The position numbers and the translations under genes are program-made. A DNA stretch of 64,000 nt from CAVQBC01 sp963710665 (GTDB lineage: Bacteria > Actinomycetota > Thermoleophilia > Solirubrobacterales > Solirubrobacteraceae), in assembly GCA_963710665.1 (NCBI GenBank), contig CAVQBC010000003.1, forward strand, positions 930,001 to 994,000, given 5' to 3'. The notes under the pieces were generated by a model. It made no database searches. It had not been told where the DNA came from and worked only from the letters and a program-made list of their open reading frames with translations. How positions within the stretch are numbered: the first letter of the stretch is position 1; every line of letters starts with the position of its first letter. This document shows, one piece after another, positions 1-7,509 of the stretch.

Positions 1-530
1 GCCGGGACGACCCGGTCGCCGATCAGCGACTGCTTGCCGGCGCGCGGCCCGAAGAAGTCCGAGGCTCGACCGACGGTGACCTGGACCTGCCCGGCGTCGT
101 AGGCGGCCATGAGGTCGCGGGCCATCGCGGCGCGGACGCGGCCCTTGCGGGTCTGGGCGTCGTAGGCGCGGTCCTCGGTGAACGGCCGTCCGTCGGGGCG
201 CCCGTACATGTAGACGTTGTCCATCGCGACAAGCCGTGCGCCGGCGGCCTGGGCGGCGCCGATCGCGGCCGACTGCAGGCCGGGGAACTCGTCGGCCCAG
301 CGGTGATAGGGCGGGTTGAGCGCCTGGTAGACGACCCGGGCGCCGCGCACCGCCGAGGCCGCGAAGACGGGATCGGAGACGTCCCCCGTCACGGACTGCG
401 CGCCCGCCACCGCTTCGCGCAGCCCCGTGCGGTTGACGACGCGCACCGACTCGCCGCGCCGGGCCACAGCCTCGACGATGGCCATCCCGACGGCACCGGC
501 GCCGAGCACCACATGCTCGACGGCGTCCAT
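1..530 (-). CDS. NAD-dependent epimerase/dehydratase family protein (C-terminus cut by window edge)
   Basis: The visible 176 residues begin MDAVEHVVLGAGAVGMAIVE, a Rossmann fold dinucleotide-binding start (GAGAVG, residues about 9-14), followed by a short-chain/atypical SDR pattern: a NMP-type sugar-epimerase-like stretch with N-x-YMYG (DNVYMYGRP), where the Tyr is the likely catalytic residue. It probably acts on a small NAD(P)H-dependent substrate in the cytosol; the substrate cannot be read from the sequence. The ATG sits in a TGATG overlap with the stop of the upstream gene, so the two are translationally coupled. The reading frame stays open to the left window edge. Confidence 0.8.
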   Translation of the reverse strand, partial: MDAVEHVVLGAGAVGMAIVEAVARRGESVRVVNRTGLREAVAGAQSVTGDVSDPVFAASAVRGARVVYQALNPPYHRWADEFPGLQSAAIGAAQAAGARLVAMDNVYMYGRPDGRPFTEDRAYDAQTRKGRVRAAMARDLMAAYDAGQVQVTVGRASDFFGPRAGKQSLIGDRVVP

Positions 531-1174
531 CACACCGCCTTCGGGTGAGCGGGGGTGAAACGCGCGAGCAGCAGGCCGCTGAGCAGCATGAACAGCACCG
601 CGCCGGCGGCGCCGAACACGGTGAACTGGTTGTCGACGTCGACGCCGATACCGGTGGATGCACACCACCCGAGCGCGAAGAGCACCGGCATCGCGAGCCC
701 CCACGGCAGCGCGAGCCCGTGGCGTCCCTCCCGAGCAAGGACGAGCCCCTGGGCGGCGCCGAGCGCCGCGCCGGTGACCAGGCCCATGATGGCCAAAGAG
801 CCGAGGTCGGTGTCGTAGCCGACCAGAGCGGCGCCGGCCGCCAGCCCGACGGCGTAGCCGACGGCGCTGGCGCCGATCCAGGCTGCTGGGCGCCCGAGCG
901 CGCCGTCGGCGGCCCACCACTGGACAGCGCCGAGCCCGGCTCCGGTGAGCGCGCCGCCGACCAGCGCGGCGTCGACGGCGTCGACGCGTCCGCCGAGCTT
1001 CCAGCCGACGTACCCGGCGATCGGGAACGCCAGGGCCACCGCCACCCATCGCCATCCGGGGAAGAGCCGGCGCTCGCGACTGCCCGGAGCGGTGTCGGGT
1101 TTCACTGGGGCGGCGCGGTGCGGGCCGGGAGCTGTCTGACGGTGCGGGGGGGCGTCACGTGTGGCGCCGGTCAT
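530..1174 (-). CDS. Hypothetical multi-pass membrane protein
   Basis: This is a 214-residue protein with a charged, Pro-rich N-terminus of about 40 residues and then five to six hydrophobic segments rich in Gly and Ala (for example WVAVALAFPIAGYVGWKLGG, and near the C-terminus VLFMLLSGLLLARF). No catalytic motif is recognisable, so I assign no function. The chosen ATG overlaps the stop of the DUF4389 gene by four bases (ATGA). The three genes at 1-1899 therefore form one tightly coupled leftward operon. Confidence 0.75.
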   Translation of the reverse strand: MTGATRDAPPHRQTAPGPHRAAPVKPDTAPGSRERRLFPGWRWVAVALAFPIAGYVGWKLGGRVDAVDAALVGGALTGAGLGAVQWWAADGALGRPAAWIGASAVGYAVGLAAGAALVGYDTDLGSLAIMGLVTGAALGAAQGLVLAREGRHGLALPWGLAMPVLFALGWCASTGIGVDVDNQFTVFGAAGAVLFMLLSGLLLARFTPAHPKAV

Positions 1175-1899
1175 GAGGAGCCCAGGGCCGGCGTCGGGGT
1201 GATGATCTCGGGCGCGGTCGTGTCGGCGACCGGTTCCTGGCCGCCCATGTCGAGCCGGAAGGGCGGGTACTCGTCGGTCATCAGCGCGACGTAGGCGCCG
1301 ACGCGGTACACCCAGCGGTTCATGCCCATGACGAAGTCGAAGATCGCTTGCGGGTAGCGGCTGGTGAACAGCAGGACGATGCCGGCGATGCACACGAGCA
1401 GGCCGATCAGGCCGGCGCCGTAAGTCCACGCCGCCCAGCCATCGCTCGCGGCGTTCACGCCGGCCCACGCGCCGCCGGCGAAGACGGCCACGACGAGGTA
1501 GTGCGGCAACGCGAGCAGCCACCACTTGACCAGCACCAGCCCGCGCGAGAGCGACTGCGGGTACTCGACGTCGAGGCGCGCCGGGTAGTCGGGGACGTCG
1601 GCGAGCGTGAACGGCGGGTAGCGGTCGGTGCCCAGCGCGCTGTAGGAGTAGAACCCCACGCGCCAGCTCCAGCGCAGCACGCCGACGTTGAAGTCGAAGA
1701 TCGCGCGCGGGTAACGGCCGGTGAACAGGATCGCGAAGAGGGCCACGAGCCACAGCACGCTGAACGCGATCCACAGGAACACGAGCACGATCACGTGCGG
1801 GATCACGAGGAGCCACTTGACCAGCCACAGCCAGCGGCTGAGCCGGGGGTCGAGCCCTCCCTCGAGCCGGAGCGGGTACGGCGACGGAGCCGTGGTCAT
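1171..1899 (-). CDS. DUF4389 domain membrane protein with two repeat units
   Basis: This 242-residue protein contains two copies of the DUF4389 pattern. Each copy has a hydrophobic segment, then GRYPRAIFDFNVGVLRW (first) or SRYPQAIFDFVMGMNRW (second), then a Y-PPF motif (DRYPPFTL; DEYPPFRL). DUF4389 proteins are bacterial membrane proteins of unknown function. I chose the ATG opening MTTAPSPYPLRL because GGAAGG lies about eight bases upstream; longer versions of the frame run into non-coding sequence. It is the first gene of a three-gene operon. The duplicated unit suggests an internal gene duplication, as is usual in the family. Confidence 0.88.
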   Translation of the reverse strand: MTTAPSPYPLRLEGGLDPRLSRWLWLVKWLLVIPHVIVLVFLWIAFSVLWLVALFAILFTGRYPRAIFDFNVGVLRWSWRVGFYSYSALGTDRYPPFTLADVPDYPARLDVEYPQSLSRGLVLVKWWLLALPHYLVVAVFAGGAWAGVNAASDGWAAWTYGAGLIGLLVCIAGIVLLFTSRYPQAIFDFVMGMNRWVYRVGAYVALMTDEYPPFRLDMGGQEPVADTTAPEIITPTPALGSS

Positions 1900-2268
1900 G
1901 TCAGCATTCCTTCCGCGAGGCGCCTGCACCGCCGGGATGACCAGCGGCGTCGGGCGTCCTCCATGTTGAGGGCGAAGGTCATCGCCGCGCCCAGGGGATA
2001 CAGCCGACCGAGCTCGAGGCGGCCATGCGGGCCGCAAGGTTGTTGCTTCGAGGACGAAGACGACATGCCCGGCTCCTGACGGTTGCGGTCCGGCGCGGAC
2101 CGCTGCGGATCACACCGTGCGCCGGCCGGGTGTTGGAGCCGGAAGCCACGTCGCTCGCCGAAGGTTGGGGCGAAGCGACCAATCGATCCTACACCCGCGC
2201 CGAGGAGCGGGAGCGAACGTGGCGGAATTCCTGCTCGCGACTAGACTCGGCCTGGCTTGGAGCGGCAC
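1900..2268. other. Intergenic region between divergent genes
   Basis: About 370 bases between the divergently oriented DUF4389 operon and the ANTAR regulator. It must carry both promoters, but I see no convincing -35/-10 pair or repeat. Short open frames here have no homology-like features or ribosome-binding sites, and I do not call them genes. Confidence 0.4.
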
Positions 2269-2868
2269 ATGAATGACCGCGAGACCGGACATCTTCGGGT
2301 CCTGATCGCCAACGAACGCAAGGATCGTCTGGCCCTCGTCGCGCCGATCGTGATCGGCCTGGGACACGAGGTGATCGCGCGCGAGATCGAGGTCGGGGAT
2401 GTCGGGGCGGTGACGGCGCGTGAGCGTCCCGATGTCGCGTTGGTCGGCCTGGGGGAGAGCTCCGAGCATGCGTTGGAGATGATCGACACGATCGTGCGCC
2501 AATCCGCCTGCCCGGTCATCGTGCTCTTGCATGCGCGCGATCCGGGCTTCATCAGGGAGGCGTCCAAGCGCGGCGTCTTTGCCCACATCAGCGACGCCGA
2601 TGTCGAGGACTGGCAGAGCTCGATCGACATCGTCCTGCGACGCTTCGCCGAGTATCACGACCTCGAGGGCGCGTTTGGTCGCCGCGCGCTCATCGAATGC
2701 GCCAAGGGGATCCTGATGGAACGCCACCAGGTCGACGGGGCGGGCGCGTTTGCGATGTTGCGCGAGCAGTCGCGGATGGCCAATCGCCGGCTCGTCGATC
2801 TCGCGACCGCGGTCGTCGACGGTCACCGGCTGCTCCCGAAGCAGCCGCACGCTCCTCCAGGACCCTGA
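2269..2868 (+). CDS. ANTAR-domain response regulator with degenerate receiver
   Basis: The protein has an N-terminal receiver-like domain (about residues 10-120) and a C-terminal ANTAR RNA-binding domain (about 130-190) with the usual A-KGILMERHxVDxxxAF-LR pattern. ANTAR proteins act as antiterminators by binding paired hexaloop hairpins in nascent RNA. In the receiver, the position that normally holds the phosphate-accepting Asp reads PDVALVGLGES, with Gly in place of Asp, so phosphorylation at the usual site looks impossible. I prefer the ATG opening MNDRETG; a TTG four codons upstream is possible. It is followed by a short gap with a strong inverted repeat. Confidence 0.88.
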   Translation: MNDRETGHLRVLIANERKDRLALVAPIVIGLGHEVIAREIEVGDVGAVTARERPDVALVGLGESSEHALEMIDTIVRQSACPVIVLLHARDPGFIREASKRGVFAHISDADVEDWQSSIDIVLRRFAEYHDLEGAFGRRALIECAKGILMERHQVDGAGAFAMLREQSRMANRRLVDLATAVVDGHRLLPKQPHAPPGP

Positions 2869-2885
2869 GCCTCTCTACGCTGCTC

Positions 2886-2915
2886 CTATCGTGCTACGAT
2901 ATCGGAGCACGATAG
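2886..2915. promoter_or_regulatory. Perfect 10-bp inverted repeat, likely operator
   Basis: CTATCGTGCT and AGCACGATAG are perfect reverse complements separated by ten bases. The spacer region contains a second palindrome (CGATATCG), and a third overlapping one is formed by TATCGT/ACGATA. Nested dyads of this kind are typical of a dimeric repressor operator. No T-run follows, so an intrinsic terminator for the preceding gene is less likely. It lies 23 bases before the next start codon. Confidence 0.6.
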
Positions 2916-2938
2916 ATCCATCGGGAAAGGACGCAGCG

Positions 2939-3427
2939 ATGGCCATGCTCTGTGAGAGCTACCCCACTCCGGCCGCCGCGCGGAACGGCGTCGACGCCCT
3001 GCGAGCCGCGGGCGTCCCCGGCCGGGACATCCGGTTGCTGATCGGGTGCCCGCTCCACGACGTGCGCAGGGAACCGGTCGGCATGTTCGCCGGCACGGTC
3101 GGCCCGGATGCCCCCGTCGGGACGTTCGGCAACCTCCCCCGCCTGCGCGGCGGGGGCCGCGGGACGTTCGCCGGCGATTCCGCCCGGCAGCGCCGGGGAT
3201 CCTTCGGCGATGCCGACCGCGTCGTGATCGCCGGCTACGACGGCGGTGCGGAACACCTCAGCGTCAGCGGTGATCGCGGCCTCCGGCGGCTCGTTGCGCA
3301 GGCGGCGCTCGCCGACCGCCTGCTCGACGAGCTCCACCACGGGCATGCGGTCGTGCTCGCGGAGGTCGCCGAGATCGCGCCGCGCGACGCGCAGGCACGG
3401 CTCGAGGACGTCGCCGACGCGGCCTGA
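2939..3427 (+). CDS. Hypothetical 162-residue protein, possibly general-stress-like
   Basis: The ATG follows a good ribosome-binding site (GGGAAAGGA). The N-terminus (MAMLCESYPTPAAARNGVDAL, then AAGVPGRDIRLLIG) resembles the start of the small alpha/beta domain seen in YflT-like stress proteins, in which a paralogue-specific residue pattern follows. The middle (about residues 50-90) is Gly/Arg rich and probably disordered. The C-terminus is helical with many acidic residues. No catalytic residues can be named. The nested operator directly upstream suggests repressor control, separate from the ANTAR gene before it. Confidence 0.6.
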   Translation: MAMLCESYPTPAAARNGVDALRAAGVPGRDIRLLIGCPLHDVRREPVGMFAGTVGPDAPVGTFGNLPRLRGGGRGTFAGDSARQRRGSFGDADRVVIAGYDGGAEHLSVSGDRGLRRLVAQAALADRLLDELHHGHAVVLAEVAEIAPRDAQARLEDVADAA

Positions 3428-3488
3428 CCATGGCCGCCCCGCGGTGCAGGCGGCCGGGCTCGAGCAGGCAGGAGAAGTCGCGGGTCGC

Positions 3489-3536
3489 TTGTCCATCGGT
3501 GGACGCGGTGTGATGATCCGAGACCGGTTCAACCGG
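3489..3536 (+). promoter_or_regulatory. Possible promoter and two inverted repeats before the serine hydrolase
   Basis: TTGTCC (3489-3494) and GATGAT (3512-3517) are spaced by 17 bases and could be -35/-10 elements. GTCCA-4-TGGAC (3491-3504) overlaps the -35. CCGGTT-C-AACCGG (3524-3536) runs into the ribosome-binding site GGAGGA of the next gene. The dyads could be operators or could hide the ribosome-binding site in RNA. Confidence 0.35.
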
Positions 3537-3549
3537 AGGAGGCTCGTCC

Positions 3550-4737
3550 ATGGGTCAGTCGGTCGGCACGTCAATCGATCAGGTTCTGCACGACGCGGTC
3601 GAGTCAGGGGCGGTGCCGAACGTGGCGGCGATCGCCGCGGACCGGGACGGGGTGATCTACGAGGGGGCGGCCGGTCCCCGGGTCGCCGGCGAGGCGGGCT
3701 CCGACCCGGTGAGCGTCGACACGCACTTCCGGGTCATGTCGATGACGAAGATGGTCGCGACGGCGGCGGCGCTGCAGCTGGTGGAGCAGGGCAAGCTGGA
3801 CCTCGACGCGCCGATCGCGCGCTACCGCCCGGAGTTCGCCGAGCTGCAGGTCCTCGAGGGCTTCGACGGCGACACCCCGCGGCTGCGCCCGCCGGCGAGC
3901 GAGGCCACCGTCAGGCAGCTCATCACGCACACGGCCGGGCTGAGCTACTGGTTCTGGAACCCGGACATCGTCAAGTACGAGGCGGCGACCGGCACGCCGA
4001 ACGTCCTGTCGGGCCTCAACGCCTGCTTCACCGCCCCGCTCGTCGCCGACCCGGGCACGACGTACGAGTACGGGATCAACACCGACTGGCTCGGCAAGGT
4101 CGTCGAGGCCGCCGGCGGCAAGACACTCGACGTCGCGATCGCCGAAGGCATCACCGGCCCGCTCGGGATGAGCCAGACCGCGTTCCTCATGTCCCCCGAG
4201 CAGCGGGCCAACTCGGTGCCGGTCCACCTCAGGCAGGACGACGGCTCGTGGGCGCCGAGCGACATCGAGCTCAGCCTGGACCCGGAGTACTTCACCGGCG
4301 GCCACGGCCTGCACTCGACGCCGCGCGACTATCTGAGGTTCCAGCGCGCGCTGCTCCGCGGCGGGGAGCTCGACGGCGTGCGGATCCTCGAGGAGTCCAC
4401 CGTCGCCGACGCCTTCACCAACCAGATCGGCGACCTCGACTTCCCGGAGTACATCGGCACCGGCGATCCGGCCACCACGCACGAGCTCGCGCTCGGCCCG
4501 GGCTACAAGTGGGGCTGGGGCCTGCTGCTCAACACCCAGGACGTGCCCGGACACCGCCGGGCGGGGAGCGGCGCGTGGGCCGGCCTGCTCAACACGCACT
4601 TCTGGATCGACCCCGCCGCCGGGATCGCCGGCGCGATCTACACCCAGTTCCTGCCCTTCGTCACCCCCGAGGCGCTGCAGATGTACCAGGACTTCGAGGG
4701 CGCGCTGTACGCGTCGCGCGGGGCCGCCGTGTCCTAG
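3550..4737 (+). CDS. Serine hydrolase, class C beta-lactamase/esterase fold
   Basis: The 395-residue protein shows the class C/family VIII esterase pattern: S-M-T-K (in RVMSMTKMVATAAALQ, about residue 65) supplies the nucleophilic Ser and general-base Lys, and YEYGIN (about residue 175) matches the Y-x-N element. A C-terminal HGLHSTPRDYLRF region matches the usual wall of the active site. No signal peptide is visible, so it is probably a cytosolic esterase/peptidase and not a periplasmic beta-lactamase. GGAGGA precedes the ATG. Its stop codon shares the palindrome CTAG with the stop of the convergent next gene. Confidence 0.88.
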   Translation: MGQSVGTSIDQVLHDAVESGAVPNVAAIAADRDGVIYEGAAGPRVAGEAGSDPVSVDTHFRVMSMTKMVATAAALQLVEQGKLDLDAPIARYRPEFAELQVLEGFDGDTPRLRPPASEATVRQLITHTAGLSYWFWNPDIVKYEAATGTPNVLSGLNACFTAPLVADPGTTYEYGINTDWLGKVVEAAGGKTLDVAIAEGITGPLGMSQTAFLMSPEQRANSVPVHLRQDDGSWAPSDIELSLDPEYFTGGHGLHSTPRDYLRFQRALLRGGELDGVRILEESTVADAFTNQIGDLDFPEYIGTGDPATTHELALGPGYKWGWGLLLNTQDVPGHRRAGSGAWAGLLNTHFWIDPAAGIAGAIYTQFLPFVTPEALQMYQDFEGALYASRGAAVS

Positions 4738-5114
4738 CCGGAGGCGGAGGCGGCCGCCTGGCCGACGATCACGACGTTCCCGTCCGGGTCGAGCACCTGC
4801 GCGATCCGCTCGCCCCACGGCTGGTCAGCGGGCTCCGCGAGGATCTGCACGCCCGCGGTGCGCAGCCGCGCGACGGCGGCGTCGCAGTCGTCGGCGTACA
4901 CCCACAGGCTGAACCGCTCGCTCGCGGGGGCGGTCGCCGCCGGGTCGCGGCCGATGCCCAGATGCGACTCGCCCAGTTCGAGGGCGACGTAGCCCGGCTC
5001 CCCGTCCGGACCGGGAAACTCGTACGTGACCGTCGCCCCGAGCTGGTCGCGGTAGAACCCGAGCATCGCGCGCAGGTTCCTCGTGGTGAGGATGGGGAAG
5101 ATCGAGGAGAACAT
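4734..5114 (-). CDS. VOC (glyoxalase/bleomycin-resistance-like) protein
   Basis: The 126-residue protein starts MFSSIFPILTTRNLRAMLGF and shows the beta-alpha-beta-beta-beta repeat of the vicinal oxygen chelate superfamily. It carries the typical FYRDQLGATVTYEF and a C-terminal QVLDPDGNVVIVGQ, where an acidic metal ligand normally sits. The substrate is unknown. A longer frame upstream overlaps the methyltransferase gene and reads as noise, so I chose the internal ATG. The gene is convergent with the serine hydrolase and overlaps its stop by four bases. Confidence 0.85.
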   Translation of the reverse strand: MFSSIFPILTTRNLRAMLGFYRDQLGATVTYEFPGPDGEPGYVALELGESHLGIGRDPAATAPASERFSLWVYADDCDAAVARLRTAGVQILAEPADQPWGERIAQVLDPDGNVVIVGQAAASASG

Positions 5115-5152
5115 GTCGGCCGGATGGTACGTCCCGCCGGCCGCGGGGCCGG

Positions 5153-5986
5153 TCAGCCCCGCCGCGCCACGTACGCGTAGTAGTTGCACGCGGCGAAGAA
5201 CGTCCCGTCCTCCGCGGAGCGGCGCTGGTCGGCGAGCCACGCGTCGACCTGCTCGGGCTCCAGGAGCCCGGTCGAGGCCGCGAGCGGGCCGTAGGTCTCG
5301 GCGATGCCGAGCATGAAGCGGCCCGAGCCGGCCTCGGCGTAGACGTGGGCCTGGGTGGTCTCGAGGCGCAACCCCACCCGCGGCAGCAACCGCGGAAGGT
5401 CACGCATGACCCGCGGAGCGCTCATGATCGTGGACTGCAGCGCCTCCTCCATCCGTGCCCCGAGCGCCTGGTCGGAGCTGCTGAAGGTCAACGACGCGTA
5501 GTCGCCGTCGAAGACGGCCACCGATCCGCCGGGGCGGACCACGCGCGCCGCCTCGCCGAGCACGGCGAGCGGGTCGCGGACGTGGCTCACCAGGGTGTGG
5601 GCGACGACCGCGTCGAAGCTCGCGGTGGGGAAGCCGAGGTCGTGAGCGTCGCCGGTGAGGAACTCGACGCGCTCGGCGACGCCCTCCTCGCGGGCGAGCC
5701 GGCCGGCGACCGCGATGAACTCGGGGCTGAGGTCGACGCCGGTCACCGTGCCCGCGAAAGCGTCGCGCGCCGCGAGCGCCCGCGCCACGACGCCGGTGCC
5801 ACAGCCGACCTCCAGGACCGCCGCGGCAGGCGGCAGGTCCATGGCCGCCAGATACGCCTCGCGATAGGCCACGAACGTGGGGTCCGTGCCGCGGAACTCC
5901 AGGCGCTCCGCGAACCGCTCGAGTGTCGCGCTGTCCTGCTCGTTGATGAACTGCATCGCGTCGCGCGCGTGGGACGACGTCGCCAT
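5153..5986 (-). CDS. Class I SAM-dependent methyltransferase
   Basis: The 277-residue protein has the class I methyltransferase motifs in order: motif I VLEVGCGTGVVARAL (about residues 58-72), an acidic residue in VTGVDLSPEF, motif II GDAHDLGFPTASFDAVVAH, and post-II VRPGGSVAVFDGD. Its substrate cannot be inferred; the family includes ubiquinone/UbiE-like and small-molecule enzymes. The ATG of MATSSHARD is preceded by GAGGAGGG at correct distance. It lies between a SnoaL-like protein and a VOC protein, a grouping common in small-molecule modification loci but not diagnostic. Confidence 0.88.
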   Translation of the reverse strand: MATSSHARDAMQFINEQDSATLERFAERLEFRGTDPTFVAYREAYLAAMDLPPAAAVLEVGCGTGVVARALAARDAFAGTVTGVDLSPEFIAVAGRLAREEGVAERVEFLTGDAHDLGFPTASFDAVVAHTLVSHVRDPLAVLGEAARVVRPGGSVAVFDGDYASLTFSSSDQALGARMEEALQSTIMSAPRVMRDLPRLLPRVGLRLETTQAHVYAEAGSGRFMLGIAETYGPLAASTGLLEPEQVDAWLADQRRSAEDGTFFAACNYYAYVARRG

Positions 5987-6016
5987 GGTCCCTCCTCTCG
6001 TCCGCAAGGACGGACG

Positions 6017-6424
6017 TCAGGAGTCGGGAGTCGATTCCGGGCGCCCGCTCCGCTCCACCCATGCCGCCCGCCACGCCGGCGGCTCGAACGGGTCCGCGAA
6101 GTAGTGCGTCTCGCGTGCGACGAGGCCGTCGCGGAACTCCATGATGCTCACCACATGGATCGGGTTGCCGTCGTAGGCGATGACGTACTCGCTGATCCAC
6201 AGGTCGCCGCTGCCGCCGATGCGGCGGACCGTGAACTCGAGGCGATCCGCCGGGTAGGCGGTCCGCAACGCCTGCAGGTTGGCGCGGCCGAGGACGCGCT
6301 CGCCCGACTGCGGCCATTCGACCACCACGTCGTCGTGGTAGATCGCGTAGGCCTCTTCCAGGTGGCGGTTCGTGGCGGTCCGCCAGTGGCGCTCGATCTT
6401 GGCACGGGTCGTCTCGTCGCTCAT
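6017..6424 (-). CDS. SnoaL/NTF2-like fold protein
   Basis: The 135-residue protein has the NTF2-like cone pattern: an N-terminal helix (KIERHWRTATNRHLEEAYAIYHDD), then VVVEWPQSGERVLGRANLQAL and a long beta sheet ending in MEFRDGLVARETHYFADPFEPPAWR. That C-terminal signature is typical of SnoaL-like polyketide cyclase/limonene epoxide hydrolase relatives. Many are of unknown substrate. Its start overlaps the stop of the upstream membrane-protein gene by four bases (ATGA). Confidence 0.85.
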   Translation of the reverse strand: MSDETTRAKIERHWRTATNRHLEEAYAIYHDDVVVEWPQSGERVLGRANLQALRTAYPADRLEFTVRRIGGSGDLWISEYVIAYDGNPIHVVSIMEFRDGLVARETHYFADPFEPPAWRAAWVERSGRPESTPDS

Positions 6425-7150
6425 GTCGCGCTGCGGCCGCCGCCGAGCCGGCGCTTGACGATGAGGACCGCCGCCAGCGCGATGCCCGCGAGGAGCGGCG
6501 CGAAGGCAAGCCAGGCGGTGCCCGAGCCGCCGCCCGACGCGACCTGCTCGCCGCTCGTGGCGCGGGTCGGCACGCGGACGGTCTGACCCCCCGCCTCGGC
6601 GAGCCGCGTCACCGACAGCAGCGCGGCGCGCGCGAGCGCCTCGCCCCCGCCGCCCTCGGGCGGCCGCACCGACTGCAGCGCGCGCGCCTGCGCCGCGGTC
6701 GCGCCGCTGGCGGCGATGCCGCCGTGCATCACGGTGAGGACGATCTTGTCGCTACCGTCGTCGAGGTTGCGGGTGAGGTAGGCGTTGTAGGGGCCGGGCC
6801 TGCCGAGGTACTCGCTTCTCGAGCCCAGGTCGGAGGCGCCCGAGATCAGCGCCAGCTTCATCGGCACGCCCTGGTCGCGGAGCTGGCGCACGACGGAGTC
6901 GAGCTGCGCCTGCTGGTCGCTCGGGACGGGCGGGTCGTAGGGGTAGTAGACGTCGCGCAGGAGGAGGACGTCGCTCGCCGGGTCGGTCTCCGCGACCTGG
7001 GCCGGCGCGGCCGCGACCCCGGATGGCCAGGGACAGCGCCAGCGCGGCGCACACGAGCCGGGCGACCCGGCGCGCGGCGTGCCGGACCGGTGCCACCCCG
7101 GCGCCGGCCGACCAGGGCCCTGGCGGTCCGACCCGGTCTGCCTCTCTCAT
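6421..7150 (-). pseudogene. Secreted/membrane-anchored protein of unknown function, broken by a one-base frame shift
   Basis: The body (from VAAAPAQVAETDPASDVLLL to the stop) has an extracytoplasmic alpha/beta domain (KLALISGASDLG; KIVLTVMHGG) followed by one C-terminal membrane segment (AWLAFAPLLAGIALAAVLIV) and a basic tail. No start codon exists in that frame before its upstream stop. A signal-peptide-like N-terminus (ARRVARLVCAALALSLAIRG) starting from the ATG at 7150 lies in another frame and meets the body at the CCCC run 7017-7020. Removing one base joins them into one protein with signal peptide, domain and anchor. The break is probably a sequence error, since everything downstream is intact. 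Confidence 0.7.
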
Positions 7151-7213
7151 CGCGAGCGACCCTACTCCGCGCCCCGCGGCGCGTAAACCGGCCGGCCGGA
7201 GAGGTCGCCGGCG

Positions 7214-7471
7214 TCAGTCGTCGGCCGGCTTGTCCCACGCCGCGGCGAGCGCCGTGACGCGGGCGGAGGCCTCGGCCGGGTCGGCTCCGGCGCCGACCGC
7301 GAGGCCCACGAGGTAGGACGTCAGCGGCGCGGCGGGGCGCGCCACGCCGTGCGCGACGTCGCGCGTGACGTCGAGCAGGATGCGGGTCCCGTCGCGGTCC
7401 AGCGGGTCGACCTCGAGCTCACGGGCGACCGCCGCGAGCCACCGGTCCATGGTGCTTCCGTCCTCGGCCAT
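7214..7471 (-). CDS. DUF6457-like small protein
   Basis: The 85-residue acidic/helical protein starts MAEDGSTMDRWLAAVARELEV and has the pattern VDPLDRDGTRILLDVTRDVAHGVARPAAPLTSYLVGLAVG. I recognise this as the DUF6457-type domain, which also occurs fused to molybdenum-cofactor guanylyltransferase (MobA) proteins. Function is unknown. It lies 38 bases downstream of the monooxygenase gene and may be the last gene of the leftward catabolic operon by position only. Confidence 0.7.
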   Translation of the reverse strand: MAEDGSTMDRWLAAVARELEVDPLDRDGTRILLDVTRDVAHGVARPAAPLTSYLVGLAVGAGADPAEASARVTALAAAWDKPADD

Positions 7472-7509
7472 GGGTGGGGACTCTAGGGAATCGCAGCCGC
7501 GACCCGCGC

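Noticed and set aside
2886..2915. Intrinsic terminator after the ANTAR gene
   Set aside because: The stem is interrupted by a ten-base spacer with its own palindrome and is not followed by T residues; an operator is more likely.
3246..5180. Long Arg/Pro-rich frames overlapping the serine hydrolase and other genes
   Set aside because: These are alternative-frame shadows common in high-GC DNA, without family features or ribosome-binding sites.
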